Shown piece after piece: positions 1 through 41,310 of a stretch of 64,000 bases of DNA (the first letter of the stretch is position 1; each line of letters begins with the position of its first letter). The notes under the pieces were generated by a model. The model saw only the letters and a program-made list of their open reading frames with translations. It did no database searches and had not been told where the DNA came from. This DNA is from Zygaena filipendulae (Eukaryota > Arthropoda > Insecta > Lepidoptera > Zygaenidae): positions 11,795,001-11,859,000 of the forward strand of contig OU015652.1 of assembly GCA_907165275.2 (NCBI GenBank), read 5' to 3'. A program made the translations under genes and the position numbers.

Positions 1-493
1 AATGAGTGAATTTTATTTTACATAAATCAACCATTAGGTGTGCTACTGGCCAGTAAGTATGCCCCTATGACATTAAAAAAAACTTGAGTTTCTGCAGTAT
101 CCAGCTGTCAGTTGAAAGCGATTCTCCCTAGGGCTGAAAAGTGTTACTTTCAACCCGCTTCTCAGGCAACTTCAGACCTACTTTCCGAGTATGAATAATG
201 AAAAACGAATTTTAATTTTAGCGTCTAACAATATAGTAGGTATAGTACACCTACGTACAATATCCACAATCCACATCTCTAATGATAGTACCTATAACTT
301 CTGCAGAATACACCTCCAAGCTTGTGAATTTATTCGCGTGGAAATATACGAATTGACCTTTGTGCTATTGTTTTTTAAAGCACGCTCAACTTGAATATTT
401 TACGATATAACTGTTTCCACCGTAACCGCTCGCGCGTTGTTGGAAAAATGCCCTGACGACACTGTACGATTTGAAGTTTCTAAATATTCCGTG

Positions 494-870
494 AACTGAT
501 TGAGATGAAAGACAGCCTATGTTTCAAGTTAAACTCTAAGCTAGATTTGGAGTAGGAGATAGGGTAATTTCATCCTGATATAAAATCTCCTTTTCTGCAC
601 CCCTGGCGTGTAGTTTAATAAATATAATTAATTCAATTTCATCCGCGTTGATTTCAGAGTTCCCGCGGGAACTGATTGATATGAAAGACAGCCTATATTT
701 CAAGTTAAACTCTAAGCTAGATTTGGAGTAGGAGATAAGGTACTTTCATCCTGATATAAAATGTCCTTTTCTGCACCCGTGCAGAAAAGGACATGGCGTG
801 TAGTATAATAAATATAATTAATTCAATTCATTTAATTTCAGAGTTCCCGCGGGAATTCCGGAATAAAAAG
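494..870 (+). repeat. Imperfect direct duplication, period about 176 bp
   Basis: The stretch beginning GAACTGATTGAGATGAAAGA near 493 recurs from 669 with small changes, through TCAGAGTTCCCGCGGGAA at the end of each unit. The second unit carries an extra perfect hairpin at 761-794. Confidence 0.75.
761..794. repeat. Perfect hairpin, 14-bp arms
   Basis: ATGTCCTTTTCTGC at 761-774 is followed by the loop ACCCGT and the exact reverse complement at 781-794. The first duplication unit has only the left arm region. Confidence 0.85.
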
Positions 871-3132
871 TACCCTATGTGTTATTCCGTTGTAGGTATA
901 AGCTATATTATTGTAAAGTTTTATTAAAATCTATTCGGTAGTTTTTGCGTGAAAGAGTAACAAACATCCATGCACACAAACTTTCATAATTAAACACCCA
1001 GATTCCACCAATGTCCATCAATACACTAGGCAAATTATTTTCTATGCCTGTACCAAGAATAATAACGAAAGTCGGGTCCGTTACATTCGGACAGAACAAT
1101 TAGAATTTAGTTACTATTCAGTGAGTATTTTGCGGTTATGCGGCATGAACAAACTAAAAGTTATGAAAAAGATATGAAATGTTAAAAACAGCTTGACTAA
1201 TGTAGGTATGTTATAAAATTATTGATTGATGAGTTTTGGTATTATTTTTAAAGTTATTAATTTATATTATTTTTTCATAAGTTGGACTGGTTTTTTTTGA
1301 CCTACCCACATATTTAGTGCCCAGTTATCTTGTATCTTACATTAATATACGTACGTCATTCGTGTATGTACTTTATGTACTTTATTGCCCCAAAATAGGC
1401 ATAAATTAGGCAAACAAGAAGAAAGAAAAATAGCGGTAATATTAAAGAGAGTAATATTAAATTGAAGATTTGAATTACATTCGTATCATAAAAGTCATGT
1501 AAATATTGTCATAATAATATTAATATTCATGAGTCAAGGAGCACACTTCGCGCAAACACTTCATGTGATAATTTTTACACGTTATACATAATTTAGTAAA
1601 CATTTCCTTAGCAACCCGCGAATTGCTTTACTTTATTTACACTGCGGGGAACATAAAGATGCTACGAATTGTGAATAAATTTATGGATTCAAACACCGAA
1701 GTACAGAAATAAAAGCAAACAGTGAAAAAAAAAATACAACTAAAAAACACTGTGCACTGTTGACTAGTTTTGTTTGTTCTTGTATTATTTGAATCCTGAT
1801 AATATGCTATGACCAAAAACATTTCTAGCTCGTATCGCGTGTGCTTGCTTTAGATGTCAAAAATCATTTTTGACAATAGGGTACTTGCGTGATTTTTTTT
1901 TTCAGTCTATTTTAAAGATATATGGCCTACATAAACAAAACAAGAAAAAGAAAAAATATATATGCATAAATTAATTAAATAGAGCGTTTCAAAGTTGCTA
2001 CTTTAGACCTTACCGCCGAAACTCGGAATGACGTCACTTGTTCAAAATTACGCCTTATTAATCTGTGATAGAAATGTCACTGTCGTATTGACAGGGTCAT
2101 GTGACACTGACAGAAAGATAACTTCAATATCTAAAAGCGAAATTTAGGTTGAACTGTGTCGATTTACTTCCAAAAGTTAATAATCGAAATGCATCTTACC
2201 GATGCATTTTAAAGTGCATAGAAAAATGTAAGACAGTAATCACTAAAAGAGTGTGTTATATAGCTACCATTTTGCTGTGGTTGTCTTTTCCTCATTTGTT
2301 AAATTAAGCGCCCGAAGATGTAATAATAATAATAATAATAATTTTCTTTATTTACTTCAAAAATTGTTTATATCTAACAGGTTGATTGAGGTCTCCATTT
2401 AAGCGAATTAAAGCCTGTGTTTGGAGACCCCGCTCTTCCTATATTATAATATTAGCTTAATTAAATAATTTTACATAGATTTCAGCAGTACAATGTTATG
2501 TGTGTGTGTGTGTGTGTTAGTTTCCTTGCCTTCTCTGAAAGAGGTAAATGTTTCCTAAAAAAATAAAAGTGACGTCATGTGTCAAGCTTGGCTGTGATTG
2601 GTGTTTCGTTGCAACGTTCCGTTTCACAAAATTAAAAGTTGAATATTTTGGAAACTATTGAAAATTTTTAGTAAATCTTTCACGATAACGCTTTTCTAAG
2701 GCTCTATTTTTGAAATATTGACACAATTTCTTATTATAAATTTCATGCAAGTACCCTATTGTGTTTTTGGAAGTCGGTTTTAATTTTTTTGTTAAATTTT
2801 TTAAATATGTATATAGATATTATAATCATACAGTAGGTACTAATACTTACCGTATTGTAATACAGTATTTGCACTGCTCGTAATAAACTTCCAAAATTAT
2901 AATAATAAAGAGAAAAAATACAATATTCATTACTGAAACGAGAAACTCAACATTGAAAACCAGCTGGCGTTATGAGATGTCACCGTTAATTATTATTATT
3001 GAGTGTCGTTAATTAAATCTGCAAATAGGAGCGTCATTTCCAAGATGTTGACGCCGCCCCGGGATCGAAGTCCACTCGGAGGCGAGTCGATAAAGCTAAT
3101 TAAATTCCCTTTGTTAGACTTACAAAGTTGTA

Positions 3133-3275
3133 CTAGCTGTTACCCGCGGTTTCTACCTCGATAATTCTGGAGTTCCCGCAAGAATTCCAAGATCAAAACT
3201 CAAAAGTACCCTGTCATTTGACAACTCGTATGCAAAATTTCATGGTTCTGATCGGTTGAGCCGCAATACGGACTT
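3133..3275 (+). repeat. Dispersed CCGCGG repeat copy
   Basis: Opens CTAGCTGTTACCCGCGGTTT and runs to the GATCGGTTGAGCCG block of the family. Confidence 0.7.
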
Positions 3276-3276
3276 T

Positions 3277-3484
3277 CATGCGGTTTTCACCAGTAGATAT
3301 TAGGTATATAACTTATCAAGTTTTGTGTAAATTGGTTGAAAATTAAATAACTGTTGGAAGTGTCGGAAAAAGTCAAGCCGTCTACGTTGTCCAGGAGTAC
3401 AGAAAATGACATAGGGTACTTTTTATCCCGGCAATCCCGCGGGAGCTCCGAAAATAACGCGGGTGAGACCGCAGGGAACAACTA
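3277..3484 (-). repeat. Dispersed CCGCGG repeat copy, reverse
   Basis: Reverse-oriented copy ending AACGCGGGTGAGACCGCAGG then AACTAG. It abuts the preceding forward copy. Confidence 0.7.
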
Positions 3485-3858
3485 GGGACAATACTAACAA
3501 TATGTAGCCCTTTAGGCACAACAACAGCGAACTCCATCGCAAACGATTGTAAACCGGAGTTCTTGGCGGTAAACAAATGCTTCAGTTCATAAATGCTATA
3601 AAAGTGGTTTTTGTTCTATAATACGAAACTTATAACATTATGAACAAAAAAGGTTCGCAGTGGCAGTTTTTTATGTACTTTATGCTTATTACATGGAGTC
3701 TCAAGCGTATTCCTTTGGTGTCCGCCAGAAGCGAGTGCGAGAGTGGTTTTACTGTTTAGAGCTCAATAAACTACATGTTCTAAAACCATTACCGTAAAAC
3801 GAGGCTAATAAAAAATACATTTATATTTATGTAGGTACGGTATGTACCTATACAAGTA

Positions 3859-3995
3859 CTAGCTGATACCCCGCGGTTTCCCCCGCGGTAATTTCGGAGT
3901 TCCCGCGGGAATTCCGCTCAGGAACACTGTAGCATTCTATTGGTAAAATAATTTGCAAAATCGGTTCAGTAGATCCAGAGATTACCCCCCCAACC
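3859..3995 (+). repeat. Dispersed CCGCGG repeat copy
   Basis: Opens CTAGCTGATACCCCGCGGTT and keeps the GAGTTCCCGCGGGAATTCCG block; the 3' part is diverged. Confidence 0.7.
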
Positions 3996-4554
3996 TACTT
4001 ATATTATAAAGTATTATAATCAAGAACAGTTGTTTTTAAGGAGTACCTACGTAATCTCTAGAAAATTATTTACTTTTTTATTTACACATAGAAAGCTACA
4101 GTATCCCTGAATAACACAAGATTCCACTTCCCCTTTCATTCTGTACATGTTTTTTTGTGAATCAGTGGTGCTAAATTGGATTTCATTTCGAATCTTGCAT
4201 TAAGTATCACTACATAGTATAAAACCAAAACCGCTTTCCGCTGACTGTCTGTCCCTATGCTTGCAATTTATTTTTTTTCAATTTATTGAGTAAACAGCGT
4301 GTACAATAAATACAGTAACTTAGCTAGCTAAACTTACTAATTGTACCACCAATACCATTAACCACGGTTTACTAAAAAAAATATTGAGAAGTGGTTAACC
4401 TCTAATTAAACTTATAAGTTTTGTGAATGCACAAAATCACTTAATTGAGGTTAAATTTCAATGCTATGTATGCTTTAGAGTTTAGTAGATCTTTAAAACT
4501 ACGCAACGGATTTTGATATTTTGAAGATTTTTTAACAGATAAGAGTGATTCAAG

Positions 4555-4640
4555 AGGAAGGTTCATACGTATAGTTTGTCCTGGAATTCCCGCGGGAACT
4601 CTGAAATTGCCGCGGGTGAAACCGCGGAGGACAGATAGTT
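4555..4640 (-). repeat. Dispersed CCGCGG repeat copy, reverse, truncated
   Basis: Contains GAATTCCCGCGGGAACTCTG and ends GGTGAAACCGCGGAGGACAG. Confidence 0.65.
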
Positions 4641-4759
4641 TTAGCATATTTTCTTGATTTTCTTCGTATGAACTTTCGCACACTATACCTACATTAAACC
4701 AGTTTCAAATAAAATATGCGGTTTGAAAATGCTATTTATCTATCTATATATCTATCTAT

Positions 4760-4989
4760 ATATATAAAATGCTTTGTCCTGAATGACTGGGATCAACGCA
4801 CAACCTAAACCGCTGATCGTATAGAGACCCGAAACTTGGAGGGTGTGTTCTTTGTATGACGTAGGCATCCGATAAGGATTTTTGAAAATTCAACCTCTAG
4901 AGGGATGAAAAGGGGATGAAAAGTTTGTATGGAACAATTCCGCGGGAACTTTGAAATTACCGCGGGTGAAACCGCGCGGGACAGCTAGT
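4760..4989 (-). repeat. Dispersed CCGCGG repeat copy, reverse
   Basis: Begins TATATAAAATGCTTTGTCCT and ends CCGCGCGGGACAGCTAG. It is preceded by a short TATC run (4738-4765), as often seen beside such tails. Confidence 0.65.
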
Positions 4990-5951
4990 ATGCTACAAGA
5001 TCATAGATATAGATCATAAACACCGAAGGACACAGAAGCTAGAAGGAATAAGCTCGAAACGTTACATAGAAATCGTCACTGCGAAACGATTGTCCAATAC
5101 AGCAGCGTAAAACCACAAAAATAAACATTTGACCAATTTTTTTTTTAGAAACTAAAATAAATGACGGAACCGCCATGTTTTATTCCCGCCAAAAACTTCG
5201 CAGCGAACATTTCTAAATACATAGATTATGTGGATGTTTGTACATACGTAATATGTAATAAGGTTCGGTATAACTTGTACCACTTGCCCGTTTGCCCCCT
5301 ATGACATAAAAAAAATAAAATAAGATTGAGTGTCGTTGTATTTGTAGCGTCGCGTCGTCGATGCGAACGCTCGGCGCTGAATGAATGCCTTCCGCTAATC
5401 TCACTACTTGTACAATTAATCTCGGGTACCTTTCTAACGCGTGATTAAATAGTGTGGCTAACTTGTAATACAACATTCGGAAAATTCCATGGAAACTGCG
5501 ACTGAATTAACTCTAAGCATTTTATATAGGTTTCAAAATAGATACGACGAAAGACAAATAAAATAGTGTAGGTATAATTTCACTTTTCGAACCTGAAACC
5601 CACACGCTGAGAAAAGCAAATGTTTTAGCTAAGTATACTTACCAATTTTACTCAAATTGGTTGCATCTCAAAATTTATATCCACAGCATGGTTTCTATGT
5701 GTATAACAATAACAAAGATGAAAACTCGAAAGAAAAATTAAAAAATATTTGAATTAATAAGAAAAGAAACAAATAAAATATTATCCACCGTATAGAAGAA
5801 AAAACACAACGGCATTGTTTAATGATTGGCATTGTTCTATAGTTGATTTATTTTAATTCTAATGTTATTATTTTTTTAAATATAAATTATTAAATACATA
5901 ATATTGTATACTCCATAGGCAATAACATAGTGGCCCTATTTATATTAAGAT

Positions 5952-6101
5952 ACTAGCTGTTCCCCGCGGTTTCACCCACGTTAATTTCGGATATCCCGCG
6001 AGAATCCCGGGACAAAAAGTACCATATGTCCTTCTCTGTACTTCTGACAGTGTATATGCAAAATTTCACGATCGGTTGAGTCGTTAAGGAGTGGAAGCGT
6101 A

Positions 6102-6134
<33 letters not shown>

Positions 6135-6165
6135 GTTACTTTCACATTTATAATATTAGAAGGGA
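5952..6165 (+). repeat. Dispersed CCGCGG repeat copy with ACAG run
   Basis: Opens CTAGCTGTTCCCCGCGGTTT and ends TCACATTTATAATATTAGAA. Inside lies a pure ACAG microsatellite of about seven units (near 6106-6133). Confidence 0.75.
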
Positions 6166-6221
6166 TTAATTTAGGACTCTGTTTACAATAAAAACAATTA
6201 CAATTTCAAGTAAGTGCGCAC

Positions 6222-36682
<30,461 letters not shown>

Positions 36683-37100
36683 CGTAATGCAAGTTGCAAC
36701 CAGATATCCCACCTCAAACTCGTGATCAATCCTTTACCACCAAACTATGTAGAAATTCCAATTGCATACAAAAAGAATGCACAGTAATAGAATTCACGTA
36801 AGTTCTTTTGAATTATCACCGTAAATGTCCGTCAAATAAATAAAACAAACTATTGCATCGACCTACATTATCCAACACAGATCACAGTTCGCCTACTTGT
36901 CACTTAAGTTCACTCGCATCAGACAAGACCTGTTTTAGTTTTTTGGTTCGCACTCACAACCAAACGACGACGTCACGGAACAAACAGACACTACCGCAGT
37001 CACGGCTTTCAGCTGACAGTTTCAGTACCTACCGCTACGCTAAATAGTAAACATCTTGTTACCTCTTTCGCACTTACCATTATTTATGTTTTGCTATCTA
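36683..37100 (-). promoter_or_regulatory. rl: ERK 5' untranslated region and promoter candidate
   Basis: This is the sequence directly upstream of the ERK start codon on the minus strand. I see no convincing TATA box. It contains no repeat of the dispersed families, unlike the flanks, which is compatible with a kept promoter. The transcription start is not placed. Confidence 0.35.
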
Positions 37101-37265
37101 TCTCTCTGTAGTAGTGTTTTGCGCAAGCCAAGTAAAGACGGAAAAAGACGCTCTAGTCCATGGATGGAATCATTTTTCAGTTTTCACACATATTCAAAAA
37201 AAAGGAGAAAGCTGACCAACTGAGCTACCTATTCTATTTATTAAGATTAAGTAAATAAATTAAAA

Positions 37266-37304
37266 TGGGTAACCTCAGAAGAATAATTCTTCTGAGTGGG
37301 TAAC
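37266..37304. mobile_element. Tiny palindromic insertion (23 bp) with 8-bp target repeat
   Basis: TGGGTAAC (37266-37273), then a 23-bp palindrome CTCAGAAGAAT-A-ATTCTTCTGAG (37274-37296), then TGGGTAAC again (37297-37304). The 8-bp direct repeats are perfect. Confidence 0.85.
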
Positions 37305-37572
37305 TCGTTGTAATTCCATATTCAGGAACGGGAATCACGACCCTCATCGTTGAGAAAACCGATGTAAGGAGGAGAAATGGACGAGAAAGATTTTTGGTAA
37401 TACGTTCAAGTTGATTGAGCTTAATAAAATTCAAATCGTGGTTAAAATTATAATAGTAATAATGTTCCGATATAAGCTACGTCCTTCGACCACTAGCCAG
37501 TCCTCTAACTGGGGAGAAATTTGTTCCGTTATAGCTGACAGTATACTGCCGCAGTGTCGCTTCTATGTATCA

Positions 37573-38233
37573 GGCTGGCCTCATACATCCGTAATGGCTT
37601 TCTGGATTCATAATCTGAATTCAGATTATTAATTCAGAAAGCCCGGAATACTATACAATTTCAGTATGCTTCACACACATTCTGGTTTTTACAGATTATG
37701 AATTTCTCAAAGCGATTTGTAAGAATGATACTAACGAGCACGCGCGACGAGCCGAGCGTTCTGAATTCCGGACCGGAATATTTAAGATTTTGATTTCATA
37801 TCGCGCGATTTCGAATTATTTCAATTGACACTGCAAGCGGTTAAACGTCTGGGAGGCAATTCTCACACATTCGAAGTAGACTCGAACTCGAGATAAAGTT
37901 CGAATTCGAACTTAAATCGAGATGAAGTCAAGTTGAGCAATTCTCGACATGTCGACTTCGACATTTCTCGAATCAAAGCCGTTCGAACTGCTTCGACTGA
38001 TCGGAAGCGGTCGAGACGTAAATTGAAATAATATAAAATGTACTTGTTTCGACCTGTTGGCGTGATGTCTGACACGGAAAAAATAATTTTGTGCGTCGAA
38101 AATCGCCCTTGTATATGGAACACTGAATCTGAAACTAAATTTTATAGATATGTGTGAGGCAAGGTGCCGGAATATAAGACTATGAATTCAGATTATGAAT
38201 CCGGAGAGTCATTCCGGATATATAAGGCCAGCC
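37573..38233. mobile_element. TIR element, about 660 bp
   Basis: The left end GGCTGGCCTCATACATCCGT and inner GGATTCATAATCTGAATTCA pair with the right end (GAATTCAGATTATGAATCCG, then GGATATATAAGGCCAGCC) over about 45 bp with several mismatches. The middle is rich in TTCGAA/TCGA words. Frames inside are not convincing. A tiny palindrome is inserted at its right border. Confidence 0.7.
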
Positions 38234-38274
38234 CTCAGAAGAATAACTAAAGCATATTCTTCTGAGGGCCAGCC
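38226..38274. mobile_element. Tiny palindromic insertion (33 bp) with 8-bp target repeat
   Basis: GGCCAGCC (38226-38233) and GGCCAGCC (38267-38274) flank a 33-bp hairpin at 38234-38266 with 12-bp arms CTCAGAAGAATA/TATTCTTCTGAG and a 9-base loop, ACTAAAGCA. Confidence 0.85.
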
Positions 38275-38720
38275 TAAATATTCTCTATTCCTCGTTGACA
38301 TGTGATGACAATGACGTGGATGATAGTTTCTTATGTGCCTATGAAGATATGACTTGGGGAACAATCTAACATTATCATTGGCGTTTCGCCATAATTGAAG
38401 AAGTAGATGAAGAAATTTTTATTACTAAGAAATGTTGTCATTGGCAAATTATAATTATAGACGCCATTATTAAAGAAGAAGAAGAAGAAGATATGACATT
38501 TTGAGCTGATTTCTTCGGTTTCCTCCAAGAGCTCCGAGAAGGTTCTTACAAGCTTATAGTACCGTGGTGTGGCTTGCAATTTCAAACCGTACAACGAAGC
38601 ATTACGAAGCATTTCAATAGAAAATACCTATATTGACCTAATTAATTTTACTTGAAACTGGCTAAAAGCATTATATGCGAAAGTCTTCTTCTTCTTTTTT
38701 ATTGAATGGCAATTTTAAGT

Positions 38721-39050
38721 AATGGGCATGTTGACTAATTTTTATTTTTTAGTCCGTCTTGTAGATTATTAAAAAATATTGGACACGTATTTTTTCTTTT
38801 TTTCCGTAATCAAAAAATAACGGCGATATATTGAGTTGAAATTTTGCGTGACGTCACTATTCTGACAGTTTGTATGGCTGTTTTGCGGTTAGTGACGTCA
38901 CGTCCTCCTCATCCTAAACTTTAATGCGCTTTATCTCTGTGTATTTTAATTTATTTAAGAAAGCAAAAAATACGTGTCCATTGTTTTTTTATTTTCTAAC
39001 TGACGGACTAATTAGAATTTTGATTTTCAATAGTAGTCAACATCCCTATT
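38721..39050. mobile_element. 330-bp foldback element with two TGACGTCA sites
   Basis: Ends AATGGGCATGTTGACTAA and TAGTCAACATCCCTATT are inverted. Inside, AGTCCGTC.../...GACGGACT and TTGGACACGTATTTTTTC/AAAATACGTGTCC pair as well. Near the centre, inverted TGACGTCA sites lie at 38849-38856 and 38893-38900. A second copy lies at 51600-51931. Confidence 0.82.
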
Positions 39051-39266
39051 GTGCCAATATGCGAAAGTCCATAAAAAACTAGAAGCAAGAAATGACAATT
39101 TGGGGATCTTTTGGCGGGATTTCTAGCAGAGTAGACGTCAGTTTTATTTCTTTGTTTTTCAAATTAGTTTATCGTGATTAATATTGTGTGATTATGGTGG
39201 ATTTTGCATAATAGTGATCCATTAGTGATGAACAGTGTGCGGAAACAGTGAAATAAGATGAAATAG

Positions 39267-40417
39267 GGCGTTCATCGGGAGGTTTTCTTTTTACTATACA
39301 AATTCCCACAGAGCGTCCTATTAAGGTTCAACTGTGAAGATTTGCTGCCAAAAGTTCCGGTAAAGCATCGAAATGCATCTCACCAATGCATTCCGATGTA
39401 AATAACTTCAGAAGCAGCACGTTTGGTAGCACAAACCAATAATAATATTACGTGTGTTTTTGTCTTTTGGATTAAATCGGTATTTTGTTATTTTTAGCGT
39501 TTTATTTTTAAGATTTTTAGTTTTGTGTTTTTGGAAGACGGTTTTAATTTTTATGTTAAAATTTTGTTTATTTCTCGCTTTTAAGTGACTTAGTTGGTAA
39601 TTTCTCTAAGTTGCAATAGCCTTATATCAACTGCTCATCACCTTTTACAAAATATTGCTTTTCCCGACGCAGGGACGTTAATTATTGAGGAGTTCTCCTG
39701 GTACATAATCATCAGTTCTACTTCACCATATACATTGTGACGAGCATAAATTGTTTAGAAACCATATTAAAGTTAACGAATCGGAATCTGTGAAATACCT
39801 ATTATTTAGTAGCTCTGATGACCATCTGTGGTCTTCATCATCAGTTCCACTTCTTCAAATTTTACTTTCCGAAAGCAAATAAACGATTTACTATAAAAAA
39901 TCCAAAAATCGCTATAGGTGTACCTATAATTTTTGAAGAGTTCCCTCGATTACTCCAAGATCCCATCATCAGATCTCAACTTGGTGACAATGGAATCAAT
40001 TTGGGAGTATCCCCTTTCAAACCAAAAAACAATTTTTGAAATCGCTCCAATCGGAATCCGTGAAATACGTATTATTGTTGAGTAGTTTCGATGACCATCT
40101 GTGGTCTTCATCATCAGTTCCACTTCTTCAAATTTTGCTTTTCAAAAGCAAATGAACGATTTACTATAAAAAATACCCAAATCGCTATAGGTGTGCCTAT
40201 AATTTTTGAAGAGTTCCCTCGATTTCTCCAAAATCCCACCATCAGATCTGGACTTGGTGGCAATGGGACCTAATTGGGAGTATACCCTTTCAAACAAAAA
40301 AAGAATTTTTCAAATAGGTCCAACCGTCTTCGAGTAATCGGTGAACATACATAAAATAAAAAAAAAATTACATACAATCGAACATAGAACCTCCTCCTTT
40401 TTGGAAGTCGCTTAAAA
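39267..40417 (-). mobile_element. Unclassified element, copy C
   Basis: Relative to copies A (52536-53816) and B (55996-57340) it lies in reverse. It carries two about 270-bp direct units (from about 39790 and 40050; each has GACCATCTGTGGTCTTCATC) and one AATCGGTATTTTGTTATTTT arm, not two. It begins with a block (TTCATCGGGAGGTTTTCTTT) that also occurs alone at 60488-60640. Short open frames in the units are by-products of the repeat and look non-coding. Confidence 0.75.
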
Positions 40418-41064
40418 ATACTAATGAATTGGCTATATGGACTAAGTTTCCTTCTGCCTTCCCCGAGAGGGGTAAACCAGAGAGAAGGTAATCACTTGGG
40501 GTAAACTTCACCAAAAAAAGTAAAATAAAAATGACAATTTGACATTGACAGTGTTTCTACTTGTAAGTTGTTAAAAAATAGCAAAATGCAAATTTTGTTT
40601 TCCTCTAGTTGATAATGCCATAAATACGTTATTCACTTTTACAATTACTTAAAAATTGCACTGTTGAAATTTTGCTCCGTATCTGAGGGCAGTGAGTACA
40701 AAAGTAAGGAGTTGTACTTAAATTTTAAGTGGCAGTGACCTCGTCGTATCTAGTGCAATTTATTTAGGTATGTCGGTTTGGTCAGCCAGCTCAGTTGGAA
40801 ATAATTGCCGTTGTGTTCTCCCAACCAGTCGTTACGGTCACTCTAATAACTGGTGTCCGAAATTCGACAAGGTATGATATTGTAATATACTTAATAATTA
40901 TGTCTAACATTAATTTTCCTCGTTTGCAGTCTTCATTTATTTGCTGTAATAATTTAAAATTAATTTATAGATGCAGATAATTACTAAATGTATGTAGAGT
41001 AGACTCTAGTCATCTTTATTTTCACACAAATTTTCTATTTATACTAAATTGTATACGCTACTAA

Positions 41065-41310
41065 AGCCCACACAACACTACTCGCGAAGTTACGAAGTCT
41101 TCGAAGTTGACCGAAGTTCAAAGTACGTAACTACACACTTCGTGTTAGAACTTCAAGACGCTTCGAGTCCTTTGACTCAGGCGCAAATACCGACAATGGC
41201 TGGAAGTCACCCGAGGCGAGTCTAGGTTGCATGAAGTGAACTGAAGTGCCCTTCTACACTATCGTATTCACTCAATTTCGATCAACTTCGCGAGTAGTGT
41301 AGTGCAGGCT
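41065..41310. mobile_element. 246-bp MITE with TAA target duplication
   Basis: AGCCCACACAACACTACTCG and the right end CGAGTAGTGTAGTGCAGGCT are inverted with few mismatches, and TAA flanks both sides (41062-41064, 41311-41313). The middle is rich in GAAGT/ACTTC words. Confidence 0.8.

Larger units (their letters stand above)
1..6221. other. Last ERK intron, repeat-rich
   Basis: No coding exon was found here on either strand. It holds the imperfect direct duplication at 494-870, several CCGCGG repeat copies, a TG run near 2500-2516, an AAT run near 2318-2340 and a fragment near 2140-2280 related to the element copied at 39267-40417. The missing C-terminal exon of ERK is expected further left. 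Confidence 0.6.

Noticed and set aside
1..6221. Last ERK exon (the part after YYDPNDE)
   Set aside because: I looked for the conserved C-terminal segment on the minus strand and found none; it should lie left of the window.
37863..38123. 86-residue frame inside the TIR element at 37573-38233
   Set aside because: Rich in simple TTCGAA-derived codons; no transposase motif (no DDE-type signature) is visible.
39818..40273. Two similar open frames (TICGLHHQFHFFK...) in copy C, with relatives at 52687-53142 and 56435-56641
   Set aside because: They recur on either strand of the 270-bp units, with stops at varying places and no start context. They reflect repeat structure, not a kept protein.
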